A stretch of 64,000 nt of DNA from Haematococcus lacustris (lineage: Eukaryota; Chlorophyta; Chlorophyceae; Chlamydomonadales; Haematococcaceae), in NCBI GenBank assembly GCA_030144725.1, contig JASKMD010000362.1, positions 1 to 64,000 of the forward strand, written 5' to 3'. Position numbers and translations under genes: made by a program. Below the pieces are notes generated by a model, which was not told the DNA's origin, ran no database searches, and saw only the letters and a list, made by a program, of their open reading frames with translations. Shown here piece by piece: positions 22,596-32,018 of this stretch (its first letter is position 1; each line of letters begins with the position of its first letter).

Positions 22596-24914
22596 TTACC
22601 CTTCATCACCAGCCTCGTGCCATAGGGAAGAGGCAGCTGGCGGGAGTTGCACTCTGGCCATCTTGGCATCCATGGCGCGGCCCCACTCCTCAGCTTCTCG
22701 CCTTGACAGAGCCTTGCTGAAGCGGCGCTTGGTGGAGAAGCTGACTGAAGCTGCCTTGCTGCCCACCAAAACCACACTCTCCCTTCTCCCACTGCTCCCA
22801 CTGCTCCCAACACCCTCATTGTTGCTGCAGCTACCATTACGTGCTGAATAGCACATGGTGTCGTAGTCATCAAATCTGACAGCTTTGCGCACACGCTCGC
22901 CTCGGCGCAGCACAGGCGGTGCTTGCTCAGGTGCGGGCGCAGCCAAAGACTCAGGCGTGCGCTCCATTCCCCCTGCTCCGTCCCCACCTAAGCCTGCCAC
23001 ACCAGCCTCACTTAAGCTACCCCCAACGCCACCTAGACTACCCGGGGCAGCAAGGGGATCACCCACACTGCCCGCTTGTCCCCCACTGCCACTGCTGCTG
23101 CTGACATGGGCGATGGGAGTGACAGCAGGGGCCCTTCCCCTACTACCCTCGCTGCCGCTGTTGCTGCTGACCGCACCACCTGAGCCTACTCCCCCCCTGG
23201 ATGCATCGCCCAAAGGCGGGGCAGCCAGCTCAGCGGGTGCAAGAACAGCATGAGGCACAAAGCGTTGCAGGACGGTTTGCTCGTCAAACACCACAGACTT
23301 GCTGACGTAGATCCTGCCTTCAGCCCAAACCCGGTAAGTTTTTCCCCCCCGCTCGTAGCCAACAAACACACCCTTTACAAAGCGGCTGTCCAGCTTGCTG
23401 GCAGGCATGGGGTCATGCACATATGCCGGGCAGCCCCACACCCGCAAGTGCGACACATCAGGCTTGACGCCAAACATGAGCTCATGGGGAGTGCAAGGCT
23501 TGCCCGACACGGCACTGAGGTTGTGCAGATCTGCAGCTGTGCGAAGGGCTTCACCCCACAAGTGCTTGGGGGTGCCGGCGGCCTGTGTCATTGCCCGGAC
23601 ACACTCTTCGAGAGTGCGGTTTATGCGTTCCGCGCTGCCATTCATTTCGGGGCTGTAGGGAGCGGTTTGCTGATGGATCACCCCTTCTGCCCGCAGCCAC
23701 GCTTGCAGCTCCCCCCCCGTGAACTCACCCCCCCTATCTGTGCGGAGGGCTTTGACGGTGTGCCCAGACTGGCGCTGCAGCTCTGTGAGACACACTATGA
23801 TGGCTTGAGCTGCTGCTGACTTCTGCCTAATCAGCTCCACTGCCACCAGCCCGCTATACTCATCGAGGACAGTGACAAAGTACAGGTTGCCCGAGGGAGT
23901 GGGGCAGTCAAAAGGACCGCAAACATCGCTGTGCACGAGCGCAAGCGGCCGCTTGACAGGCAGCCCCAGCCCTGGATGCTGTACGGCAACGAAGCGGTGC
24001 TGCTTGCCCAGCACACAAGGCTCACACAACCCACCGCTGTCCGCAATGGCTTCGCACTGAGCCGCTCTGACGCTGGTGCCCAGCAGCATGTCTTCACGAA
24101 CTGCCCTGGCCAGCTGCCGATACCCCGGGTGGCCTAGGCGGAAGTGCATGAGCCGCGGGTCATCGCACGAGCGCGCTGACATGCTGACACTGCTGTCACC
24201 TAAGGGCACAGGCTTGCTGTTGAGAAGGAACAAGTCCCCAACAACCATGCGAGCCTTGATGCTGTGGTCAGCCCCAGGCATGTGGATGCTGCAACCCTGC
24301 CCTGTGAACACAACCTCACCCCCAGCCCTAGCTGCTTTGCCCACTGACAAAAGGCTGCCTTCTGCATCGGGCACGTGCAACACATTGCGCAACACCATGC
24401 TCCCACCAGCCCCCTCAAACACCACTGACCCCTGGCCAGCTGCTGTCATAGTGCTACCATTGCCGCATACGATGTGGTGAGGGGCGCGGAGGGGCTGGTA
24501 GTCACGCAACAGCTCAATATGAGGCGTCAGGTGGGTACTGCAACCAGAATCCACCAACCACTGACCCTTGAGTAGGTTTGGCGCTACCGCCAGCGCCGCA
24601 TCAGCGCCGGAGTGCCCAGAGAAAGCCAGACTGCTGCGGTGACGCAGTGGCGACGGGGAGCGGCGGGTGCGGCTGTCCGGCAGCCCAGAATCCCTACCCC
24701 TTGGGCCAGGTGTGGGGGGGCCTGTCCCCCCGGCTGCGGTCAGCATGCGGGGAGTGGGAGGGGCTGTCCCTGCGATCAGAAGACACACTGGCGCGGGGGC
24801 ACTCATAAGCATAGTGGCCAAAATGCCCGCAGTTGTAGCACTCGCTGTCAGCCTTGCTGCGGCGCCCATGCCCCTTGCCCCTCTCCCCCCCGCTTCGGCT
24901 GCCACCACCACCAT
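22596..24914 (-). CDS. Copia pol: protease and integrase, truncated before RT
   Basis: A 772-residue reading frame. Protease motif WLVDSGCSTHLTP; GAG-pre-integrase segment with RLGHPGYRQLARAV and a Cys pair (CEPCVLGKQH); integrase core with LVHSDVCGPF, ALRTDRGGEF and YSPEMNGSAERINRT (the D, D, E residues); C-terminal integrase part WGCPAYVHDP and VFVGYERGGKTYRVW. Ala/Gly/Ser-rich linkers follow, then REAEEWGRAMDAKM, which normally leads into reverse transcriptase, but the sequence jumps to an unrelated end. The frame is +1 relative to gag and overlaps it by about 220 bp, so expression would need a frameshift or the shift is a mutation. Confidence 0.85.
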   Translation of the reverse strand: MVVVAAEAGGRGARGMGAAARLTASATTAGILATMLMSAPAPVCLLIAGTAPPTPRMLTAAGGTGPPTPGPRGRDSGLPDSRTRRSPSPLRHRSSLAFSGHSGADAALAVAPNLLKGQWLVDSGCSTHLTPHIELLRDYQPLRAPHHIVCGNGSTMTAAGQGSVVFEGAGGSMVLRNVLHVPDAEGSLLSVGKAARAGGEVVFTGQGCSIHMPGADHSIKARMVVGDLFLLNSKPVPLGDSSVSMSARSCDDPRLMHFRLGHPGYRQLARAVREDMLLGTSVRAAQCEAIADSGGLCEPCVLGKQHRFVAVQHPGLGLPVKRPLALVHSDVCGPFDCPTPSGNLYFVTVLDEYSGLVAVELIRQKSAAAQAIIVCLTELQRQSGHTVKALRTDRGGEFTGGELQAWLRAEGVIHQQTAPYSPEMNGSAERINRTLEECVRAMTQAAGTPKHLWGEALRTAADLHNLSAVSGKPCTPHELMFGVKPDVSHLRVWGCPAYVHDPMPASKLDSRFVKGVFVGYERGGKTYRVWAEGRIYVSKSVVFDEQTVLQRFVPHAVLAPAELAAPPLGDASRGGVGSGGAVSSNSGSEGSRGRAPAVTPIAHVSSSSGSGGQAGSVGDPLAAPGSLGGVGGSLSEAGVAGLGGDGAGGMERTPESLAAPAPEQAPPVLRRGERVRKAVRFDDYDTMCYSARNGSCSNNEGVGSSGSSGRRESVVLVGSKAASVSFSTKRRFSKALSRREAEEWGRAMDAKMARVQLPPAASSLWHEAGDEG

Positions 24915-25632
24915 CCGACCCTGCCCCTATGCCCCTGTTGCTGGATTTGTCTCTGCTGCCACCAGGCCTTGCTGAGAGGGCCAGGCCAGCAGCTTGCCTG
25001 CGGGATATCAACACACGCTCTTGCACGAGGAGGCGGGGGAGTGCCTTGTCGAAGGTGAGCGTGCTTTCCTCTGCAAGCAGCTGATTGGCCACTGAATCAA
25101 AGTCAGCGGACAGTCCAAGCACAGCCAAAGAGAAGGAGTTGTGGAAGGGCTTGTCTGGGGCGGAGCAGGCTGCAATCTGCTGGTCTAGCTCTTGCGCATG
25201 CTGCCAATACTCCTGCACAGGCTGACCAGGCTGCATTCTGATCATCGACATTTGTTGTATGAGGACGGAGCTGCTCGCCAGCACCTTGCTGACGTGCATA
25301 GCCTTGAGCCTCTGCCACAACTCGCGGGCTGTGCTGCAGCTCTGGCAAACAAAGCGGTACTTTGCAGCATTAACTGTGCTGCTGATGAAAGCGTGTGCAC
25401 GCGCATTGATGGAAGCTGACAGCGCTGCAGTCGGCACGGCCTCAGGGTCAGGAGTGGCCGCAGCCTCTACTCCCGACCTACCCTGATCCGTCCCACCCGT
25501 GCCCAGCCCCGCAGGCGCTGGCGCACAGATAGCTGCATCTAGCCCGCATAACACTAGCGCGTTCTGCACATCAAATTCCCACTGATACCAGTTGTCCCCG
25601 TTCAGCTTGGCTATCCCAGCTGCGGCCTGCAT
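24694..25632 (-). CDS. Copia gag polyprotein
   Basis: 312 residues. The start AAAGIAKLNGDNWYQWEFDV is the copia gag (UBN2-like) opening, the central segment LASSSVLIQQMSMIRMQPGQ is typical of the family, and residues near 272-285 form the zinc knuckle CYNCGHFGHYAYEC (C-x2-C-x4-H-x4-C). It packages element RNA into virus-like particles. Intact, but the element lacks its own RT. Confidence 0.85.
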   Translation of the reverse strand: MQAAAGIAKLNGDNWYQWEFDVQNALVLCGLDAAICAPAPAGLGTGGTDQGRSGVEAAATPDPEAVPTAALSASINARAHAFISSTVNAAKYRFVCQSCSTARELWQRLKAMHVSKVLASSSVLIQQMSMIRMQPGQPVQEYWQHAQELDQQIAACSAPDKPFHNSFSLAVLGLSADFDSVANQLLAEESTLTFDKALPRLLVQERVLISRRQAAGLALSARPGGSRDKSSNRGIGAGSDGGGGSRSGGERGKGHGRRSKADSECYNCGHFGHYAYECPRASVSSDRRDSPSHSPHADRSRGDRPPHTWPKG

Positions 25633-25737
25633 CTTAGCACCCTCCTCTGCTCACCGGTGCTCTCACCAAGCGAGTCTTACGAGGTACGGCTTGGTGCACA
25701 CCAACTGGTTTCCGGAGTCCCGCACATTGAAGTGGGT

Positions 25738-25749
25738 GGGCCCATAACC
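25738..25749 (-). other. Primer-binding site, half-tRNA(iMet) type
   Basis: Directly next to the 5' LTR, the minus strand reads GGTTATGGGCCC. This is complementary to the anticodon stem-loop of initiator methionine tRNA rather than its 3' end, as I recall for Drosophila copia. Confidence 0.7.
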
Positions 25750-25983
25750 TGTGAAGGGGCACAGCCGTGCCAATTACATTAGTTGAAGGAAGAACACAAG
25801 TACAGATGCATAAGCGGTGCACTAGAGGCTGACGCCCTACGTGCAACAGATAGAACGACACCATACCTGTGAAGGGGCACAGCCGTGCCAACTTCACAGG
25901 TGCACCACGCAGCCTAAGCAAGGCTGGTCACACTAAACAAGTATAACCTAGGCAAGTGGTCTTGGACTGACATCCCCACTACA
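25750..25983 (-). repeat. 5' LTR of copia element
   Basis: 234 bp, identical to 21923-22156; TG...CA ends; the CAATT duplication follows on the right. It should carry the element promoter. Confidence 0.9.
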
Positions 25984-26429
25984 CAATTCACATAGCTCGC
26001 CAAACCGATGTAACGACGCCCCTCCACCCATGCTCGGAAGTATACAAGGCTGCTGCATTGCTTGACCGCTTCGTGAGTAGTACCTACTACCTGGCCACTC
26101 GGTAAGGCCACTTAAGGTGTGTAGGCCATTGCTACGTTACCTTGCTCGACATGTTGGGTCCGATCCCTCCCGCCCGCCCTCCGCTAGCGTGTCGAGCTTG
26201 TGTCCAGCTCCGCCCTGACCCCCTGCTGCTCAGATGGAGGGGTGGGCAGCCCAGGGGCAGCACCAGCACCAGCTGCCTGCTGCTGCCAGGGGGGTGCAGC
26301 AGGAGGGGGGGGCAGGTCAGGAGCAGCACCAGCACCAGCTGCCTACTGCTGCCAGGGGGGTGCAGCAGGAGGGGGTAGAAGGTCAGGGGCGGCACCAGCA
26401 CCGGCACCTGTTGCTGCCTCCAGCTCATC

Positions 26430-26720
26430 GCCATGCAGGGGTGGGAGGGGCTGGGAGGGGGTGGGAAGGGTTGGCGGGGCAGTAAGGGGCTCAGGAGGGG
26501 GTGGGAGGGGCTGAGAGGAGGTGGGAGGGGGTGGGTGGGGGGTGGGAGGGGCTGGGAGAAGGTGGGAGGGGGTGGGTGGGGGGTGGGAGGGGCTGGGAAG
26601 GGGTGGGAAGGGGTGGGAGGGGGTGGGAGGGGGTGGCGGGGCAGTGAGAGGGCTGGGAGGGGGTGGGGGGGGCTGGGAGGCTTCTGCGGGGGCTGGGAGG
26701 TGGTGGGGCTGCAAGGGTAG
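26430..26720. repeat. GGGAGGGGGTGGG-rich tract inside R1
   Basis: Irregular tandem GGGAGGGGxTGGG units with four or more G-runs at short spacing, expected to form G-quadruplexes. The equivalent tract in the other R1 copy is at 48108-48270. Long ORFs here are artefacts. Confidence 0.8.
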
Positions 26721-27330
26721 GCAAGTCAACTCTGCAAGGCAGAGTCGGGTCACGCCAAAGTCAATTACGGCGGGCCTGATTGATGAATTGCCGTGCTTTC
26801 TTTTCCAGCAGCTGTGTCGTAGAGCTACGAACAGAGTAATGACTCGAAATTTCAGAAAATCGCAGTGGTCAGCTTACAACGTGCCGATTTGTGCAAGGAG
26901 GTACTTTTCTGTGTGACTGGCTAGAGAGAGGAACGCACCTCCCACATAACCCTGCGCGTTTGATGCAATGTCCGGTCATTACTAGCCCCACGACGGTCTT
27001 CCGACACCGCCTGCACCAATGAAAGGCTCGCGGAGCAAGCCTGGCGGGCTGAATTTAGATTGTACTTCTGGCTCGATATCACGCGCAGCTCCATCACTGA
27101 TGCCGCTACATACCACTAGAACAACCGGTTGTGAGCAGCTGAGGTGTGTCCGCGCTCGCTTGCGCCGGCATGGACTCTGATGCAAGGATTAAAGCGCCGC
27201 TTGCCAGTAGATGCGGAGTAATTCGCAGGTGCTAATGCAACAAACGCTGCCGAAATCGGTGCACTTTGTAGCGAGTACTTGCATGAAGATTACCAACCCC
27301 ATGTTGGGACATCCTGAGTGCAGCAGAGGA

Positions 27331-28161
27331 TGGTCAAATGCCCTCGCCACTGCAGGTTTTCAATGTAAAGCAGCTGGCCTGCAGGTTTTCAATGTACGGC
27401 AGCTGCCTGCAGCTTTGTAGCCTGGCCTGGTCACTTGGTCCTGGTCACTTGGTTGCGCAGCGCCTATCACTTGTGAGTAGGGTACGCCCATATAATTATA
27501 GTTGGCTCGGATTTATATAAAAAGCTATAATTATAGGCTATGATGAGGATAACTGCAACACCGAACCTTTTCCGGGTTTGTAAACGACCGAGGCCGAAGC
27601 AGTTCCGAGTGAACGCTCGAGACCGACGCCAGGGGCCGGAGGCACAAATAATTGGCGGTTGGCTATAATTGACGGTTGCCTATAATTGACGGTTGGCTAT
27701 AATTGACGGTTAGCTATAACTGACGGTTGGGACATAATTAGCCGTCGGTTGCCCTTGTTACAGCCTTTGAAAATGTGGGCAGAAACCGTTTAGATCCGGG
27801 TAAATTGAAGTAATAGGACTATAATTATAGCCTAGCTCAGTAGCTTAGCAGCCAAGTGCGAGAGGTTACGGGTTCGACCCCACGCAAGAGCGTACTTTTC
27901 ACGTCAAGTCATCTCAAACAAGCCGTGAGCAGCCCATCGACCCGCATTTTCATAGCAAGCTCATACACAAGACAAGTCAGTTGACGAAATGTTTACGGTG
28001 CGCCGTTGAGAGGCGGTGATGATAAATACTGATGCTAAATACATGCATTGATGCAAGAAGGTGGCATTGATGCAAGAAGGTGATGCATTGATGCAAGAAG
28101 GTGGCGAAGATGTTGATACGGGTGTGGGTTGGGGTGGGCTAGGGGAAGGGGGGGGGAGTTA
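27331..28161. other. AT-rich intergenic DNA with short tandem repeat
   Basis: About 27657-27735 holds five units of TATAATTGACGGTTGGC. Palindromic CTATAATTATAG motifs occur near 27489, 27524 and 27820, and another near 30163. About 28040-28110 holds repeated GCATTGATGCAAGAAGGTGG units, seen again near 28638. No protein gene. Confidence 0.6.
27829..27896 (+). ncRNA. tRNA-like sequence with A and B boxes (SINE head?)
   Basis: A-box-like TAGCTCAGTAGC at 27833-27844 and a B box GGTTCGACCCC at 27871-27881, spaced as in a tRNA gene. I could not pair a proper acceptor stem, so this is more likely a tRNA-derived SINE head or tRNA pseudogene than a working tRNA. Confidence 0.35.
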
Positions 28162-28400
28162 CACTCCTACAAATTAATCCCTGCGTTCTTCCCTGCGTTT
28201 TTGACCAACCTTGTCCGATCGGACTGAAATTTTGATAGATGGTGTTTTGCAGAAAATAAAACATATTGTTTTTTTAAAATATTTCTCAAAAACCAATATG
28301 TTTTATTTTCTGCAAAACACCATCTATCAAAATTTCAGTCCGATCGGACAAAGTTGGTCCAAAACGCAGGGAAGAATGCAGGGATTAATTTGTAGGAGTG
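28162..28400. mobile_element. Fold-back MITE with TA target duplication
   Basis: A 239-bp near-perfect palindrome: the arms, starting CACTCCTACAAATTAATCCC, extend more than 100 bp each with only a few mismatches, around a short AT-rich loop. TA dinucleotides at 28160-28161 and 28401-28402 suit a Tc1/mariner-type (Stowaway-like) MITE. No coding capacity. Confidence 0.8.
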
Positions 28401-28844
28401 TATGACTGAAAGTGGTCTTGCCGACCCCGGGCAGGGTCGTCATGGAGGGTCATTTTACATTCTCTCCACAATGTTGATTCTGATCTGATACAAACTTGCC
28501 ATGTCATGTCTTACAATCATTACTTTGTGCTTAGTGGTACATTAGAGAAAAAGCAGAAGCACTGGCAGCATACATGTCTCAAGCTCAACTGCCTTGCAAC
28601 ACCACTACAGAAGACATGTATCGCTGATGCTAAGTACATGCATTGATGCAAGAAGGTGGCAACACCACACAACACAATAACACCTCAACAACACACCACC
28701 ACCACAACAACACATTGACTCATGCCTCACACACCACCTATGCTATGTGCACAACAAGCAAGGACCGGCTGCACCTCCTTGCTTTAGCTAACACTCACTA
28801 CGGGACTGCTAAGCACTTTGCCTTGCTGCCTATGCCCAATGCCC
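28401..28844. other. No gene recognised
   Basis: AC-rich low-complexity DNA. The GATGCTAA...CATTGATGCAAGAAGG block near 28628-28660 repeats the left flank of the MITE. Confidence 0.4.
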
Positions 28845-29346
28845 CATGGCTGGGCTGGGCTGGGCTGGGCTGGGCTGGGCTGGGCTGGGCTGGGCTGGGC
28901 TGGGCTGGGCTGGGCTGGGCTGGGCTGGGCTGGGCTGGGCTGGGCTGGGCTGGGCTGGGCTGGGCTGGGCTGGGCTGGGCTGGGCTGGGCTGGGCTGGGC
29001 TGGGCTGGGCTGGGCTGGGCTGGGCTGGGCTGGGCTGGGCTGGGCTGGGCTGGGCTGGGCTGGGCTGGGCTGGGCTGGGCTGGGCTGGGCTGGGCTGGGC
29101 TGGGCTGGGCTGGGCTGGGCTGGGCTGGGCTGGGCTGGGCTGGGCTGGGCTGGGCTGGGCTGGGCTGGGCTGGGCTGGGCTGGGCTGGGCTGGGCTGGGC
29201 TGGGCTGGGCTGGGCTGGGCTGGGCTGGGCTGGGCTGGGCTGGCTGGGCTGGGCTGGGCTGGGCTGGGCTGGGCTGGGCTGGGCTGGGCTGGGCTGGGCT
29301 GGGCTGGGCTGGGCTGGGCTGGGCTGGGCTGGGCTGGGCTGGGCTG
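28845..29346. repeat. TGGGC pentanucleotide satellite, about 100 units
   Basis: Almost perfect array with one 1-bp interruption near 29241. Because five is prime to three, all six frames stay open except at the interruption, which creates the long false ORFs. A GGG run every 5 bp makes it a G-quadruplex candidate. Confidence 0.98.
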
Positions 29347-30211
29347 TACCCTAACAACACACAACACAACACAACAACGTCCAGCTCCAGACTGCGCACT
29401 CCAGGCTGCCCGCTCCAAGCTCCAGCGTGTCTCGTGGGATGTGGGGGAGGGGAGGGGGGGAAGTAGGTGGGTAGAAGACTCGGAAGTGGTGGTGGGACGG
29501 GGTAGGGAAGGGAGAAGGGGGCAAGGGACAGGAGTGTGAACAACAAGCCTGCAGCCAGCAAGAGGCATCCTTGTGATTAGGCTGGGCATTGGGGGGCACT
29601 CATGTCCAGGGGCTGGCCACTCACAGTTTTGCTCCGTGTCATGCCTTGCTGACTCCTTGCTACCTCCTTGTTGGCTGCTGCTCTACGCCGTTGCTGCCTT
29701 GCTTGCAACCACCAAGCCATGCTACACCTGTCATGCTCCAGCTGTCTGTATTATCAGTCAGCTAAGGCTTAGCAAGCAGATGAACAAGATTAACACCCCA
29801 GCTGCATGTGCACTCACCGGAAGTCCAAGCTGACGCTCCAAGCGCCTCCTACCTGCTGCTCTTGGCTACTGCTCTTGCGATGACGACCAGCTTATTCATC
29901 GAGCTGATTCGAGTAACTGGCGATGATTGGCGATAACTGGCGCGCGTAGTGAAGCCTTTGACCTGGTTCTACACCTGAACGACAGTGCTTTCCTTCCCTC
30001 CAAGGTTTGCGTGGTGGTATGGGCAAACTTGGGCAGACCATCCGACCCTAGCGCATTGGGGTCATCGGGGCTAGGCGCAGCCATTGCGCTGGTCGGCGGT
30101 GGAAGCTGATGTAAGATTCGAGGACCTATAAAAGCTATAAAAGTGCTCAAGCCATATAAAACTATAACTATAATTATAGTCGGGCCGGTCGCTCCCTACT
30201 TGTGAGGCTAC
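29347..30211. other. No gene recognised
   Basis: Short ORFs only; the last 100 bp are AT-rich, with CTATAA-type motifs leading into repeat R2. Confidence 0.4.
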
Positions 30212-30467
30212 TGGTCACCCCCGCCATTGGCTGCACCCCTGATAACTATCCGACTGATCTTTGAGAGTTTTTCAGCGATTCTTGCGCAGGGCTGTGCAGC
30301 TCACGAGCGCGAGGCTAGCGGGCTGCTCGGGCTGATGTGCACCTGTGCCGGGGCGGGCGGGGGTGTTGAGAATTATGGTCGCATTGTGCCGGGAATGGCC
30401 TGCTTAGTGGGGCTGTGGTCAGAGAACAGCTATCGCGCTCAGCGGCCCAGCTTTTCAAATGTTTGAA
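30212..30467. repeat. Interspersed repeat R2 (copy of 55.3 kb TIR element left end)
   Basis: About 255 bp nearly identical to 55299-55553, starting GGTCACCCCCGCCATTGGCT and ending CTTTTCAAATGTTTGAA. Only the left end of the TIR element is present, so it is either a fragment or a separate short non-autonomous unit. Confidence 0.8.
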
Positions 30468-30477
30468 AGTACTGTGA

Positions 30478-30740
30478 TGAGCTACCCTGACCTGATCTGA
30501 CCTGACCTGATCTGACCTGACCTGATCTGACCAGGCTTCACGGTTCAACATCATCCTGACATTGCCTTGTATATGCCGCCATCATCAGAAGTAGCAGCAG
30601 CAGCAGCAGCAACATCACCAATATATAACTCCCCTTCCAGGCATAATGTTCCAGGCTACCCAGGAGCTACCCAGGCTTACCTAGTGGCCATCTCAACATC
30701 CTCCCCCCCTACTGCTCCTCGCACTAGCTGTTGCTGACCC
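30478..30740. repeat. Interspersed repeat R3
   Basis: CTGACCTGAT runs, an AGCAGCAGCAGC tract and a CTCCTCGCACTAGCTGTTGCT block. Its left part recurs at about 31715-31870 and its right part at 21490-21583. No coding capacity. Confidence 0.65.
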
Positions 30741-30874
30741 TTTGCTCTCTAGGTGGCGCGGCTGGTGCGATGTGCTCGTCCATCAGTTATGCCCCCAACG
30801 CCGGTGGGCTGTGCCCTTGCAAGCCTCCCCATTACAGTAAAGGCAAGGCCAGTGCTCTGGATGGGTCTCGCAGC

Positions 30875-30976
30875 CCCCTTGTCCCTCACTAGGGCCTCCG
30901 TTTGAGCCGGACCAGTAGTGGCCACTAGCAGCATAAACTAGTGACCAATACTGGCCCGACTCATCATGGTGTTAAT
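30875..30976 (-). repeat. Fanzor-like 3' module, copy B (end only)
   Basis: Matches 20621-20720 and 40981-41080 (CACTAGGGCCTCCGTTTGAG, GACCAATACTGGCCCGACTC). Only the terminal 100 bp of the module are present; no protein tail. Confidence 0.7.
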
Positions 30977-31934
30977 GACACACACGCAAATTAGTGCACA
31001 ACTATCGATTTTGAGGGGGTATTTTTTGTACACGATTCGCCTCGGAAGGAGACTATTGGCCCATGCCCACCAACATCGTGAAAAATCTCGTACCCTCTTT
31101 TAAAACTACGCCTTATAGTGCAGTACTGCACCATATCTAATGCCGCAGCAATGCACCAAACCTTATCGTGAAAAACTGCATCATATATAGTCTAGTAGTT
31201 TTTTGATGTAATGAAGTAGTCATGTTGGTAATTCATTGGTATTTTACTGGTTTGGAGATTGTTGTTCCTTTAAATCACATTGGTCCTCATACTGCACCTG
31301 TCACTAGTGCACTACTACAATGCACCCAATTGTGCTACACTGCACCACACCGAGTGGTACAACACATCACCTTAGCGATATCTCACCAACCATGCATGTT
31401 TATGAATTTTCGTTCAAACCCCAATCTTACAACCACGTCATATGGCTACGTGCAAAATCTCAAGCCGCGGTTCTGAAAAATGCTGTTACTAATTTGCCTG
31501 AGTGGGGCTGTGTGGAGTATATCGCAGCAGGTTGCTGATCTGGGTGATTGCTGACAGCTGGCTGCAGCAGCGGGTGGTCCAATGCCCCCGGCACCAACTT
31601 GATGACGTCATGCATCCTAGGTTGTTAGGGTTAATGGCTGGCCTGCCTGCAGGTTTTCGGTGCATGGCAGCTGCCTACAGCCTTGTAGCCTGGCCTGGTC
31701 AAAGTTGCACAACGCCAGTTACCCTGACCTGACCTAGCCTGGCTTCCCGGTTCAATATCATCTGAACATCACTTTGTGTAAGGCGCTCATCATCATCATC
31801 ATTATCATCATCATCAAAAGCAGCAGCAGCAGCATCAACATCACCACCATTCATCTCCCCTTCTAAGCATTTTGTACTTCGAAGCAAATCAAATGTGCTC
31901 AACTTCCATCGCCATGAAACACCACACAGCGCCC
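30977..31934. other. AT-richer intergenic DNA with R3 fragment
   Basis: 31505-31525 repeats a GGGCTGTGTGGAGTATA piece of the Fanzor-like 3' module, and 31715-31870 is an R3 copy. About 31640-31695 resembles 27365-27425. No gene recognised. Confidence 0.5.
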
Positions 31935-32018
31935 CTCAGCACAGCCACACAACCCTGAAGGTCTTGTGCTGGCAACATTGTGCATGAGCACAGCTAAATC
32001 TGCAGATGCATGCATAGC

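Larger units (their letters stand above)
21923..25983 (-). mobile_element. Ty1/copia LTR retrotransposon, RT/RNase H deleted
   Basis: A 4061-bp element on the minus strand, flanked by the target duplication CAATT (21918-21922 and 25984-25988). The two 234-bp LTRs are identical by eye, start TG and end CA. Order is 5' LTR, primer site, gag, protease, integrase, 3' LTR. After the integrase the frame runs into an abrupt junction near 22650, and only the extreme C-terminus of a copia polyprotein follows (NMLTKALPGKKFLACKEGLG, in another frame). Reverse transcriptase and RNase H are therefore missing: a recent but non-autonomous insertion. Confidence 0.9.
21606..27330. repeat. Interspersed repeat R1, split by the copia element
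   Basis: 21606-21922 and 25989-27330 together form one element of about 1.65 kb. The proof is the copy at 44905-45262, in which the sequence on either side of the LTR insertion is continuous. Its right part recurs at 47700-48880. It holds a G-rich tract but no convincing protein. The right end contains ATTACCAACCCCATGTTGGG. Confidence 0.7.

Noticed and set aside
22427..22987. 186-residue minus-strand ORF at the left of the copia element
   Set aside because: Out-of-frame reading of the pol 3' end and deletion junction.
27829..27896. Functional tRNA gene
   Set aside because: A and B boxes are present, but no acceptor stem could be paired; kept only as a tRNA-like feature.
28643..29589. Long ORFs (up to 298 residues) on both strands with [11 protein letters not shown] or [11 protein letters not shown] repeats
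   Set aside because: Artefacts of the TGGGC satellite, which has no stop codon in any frame.
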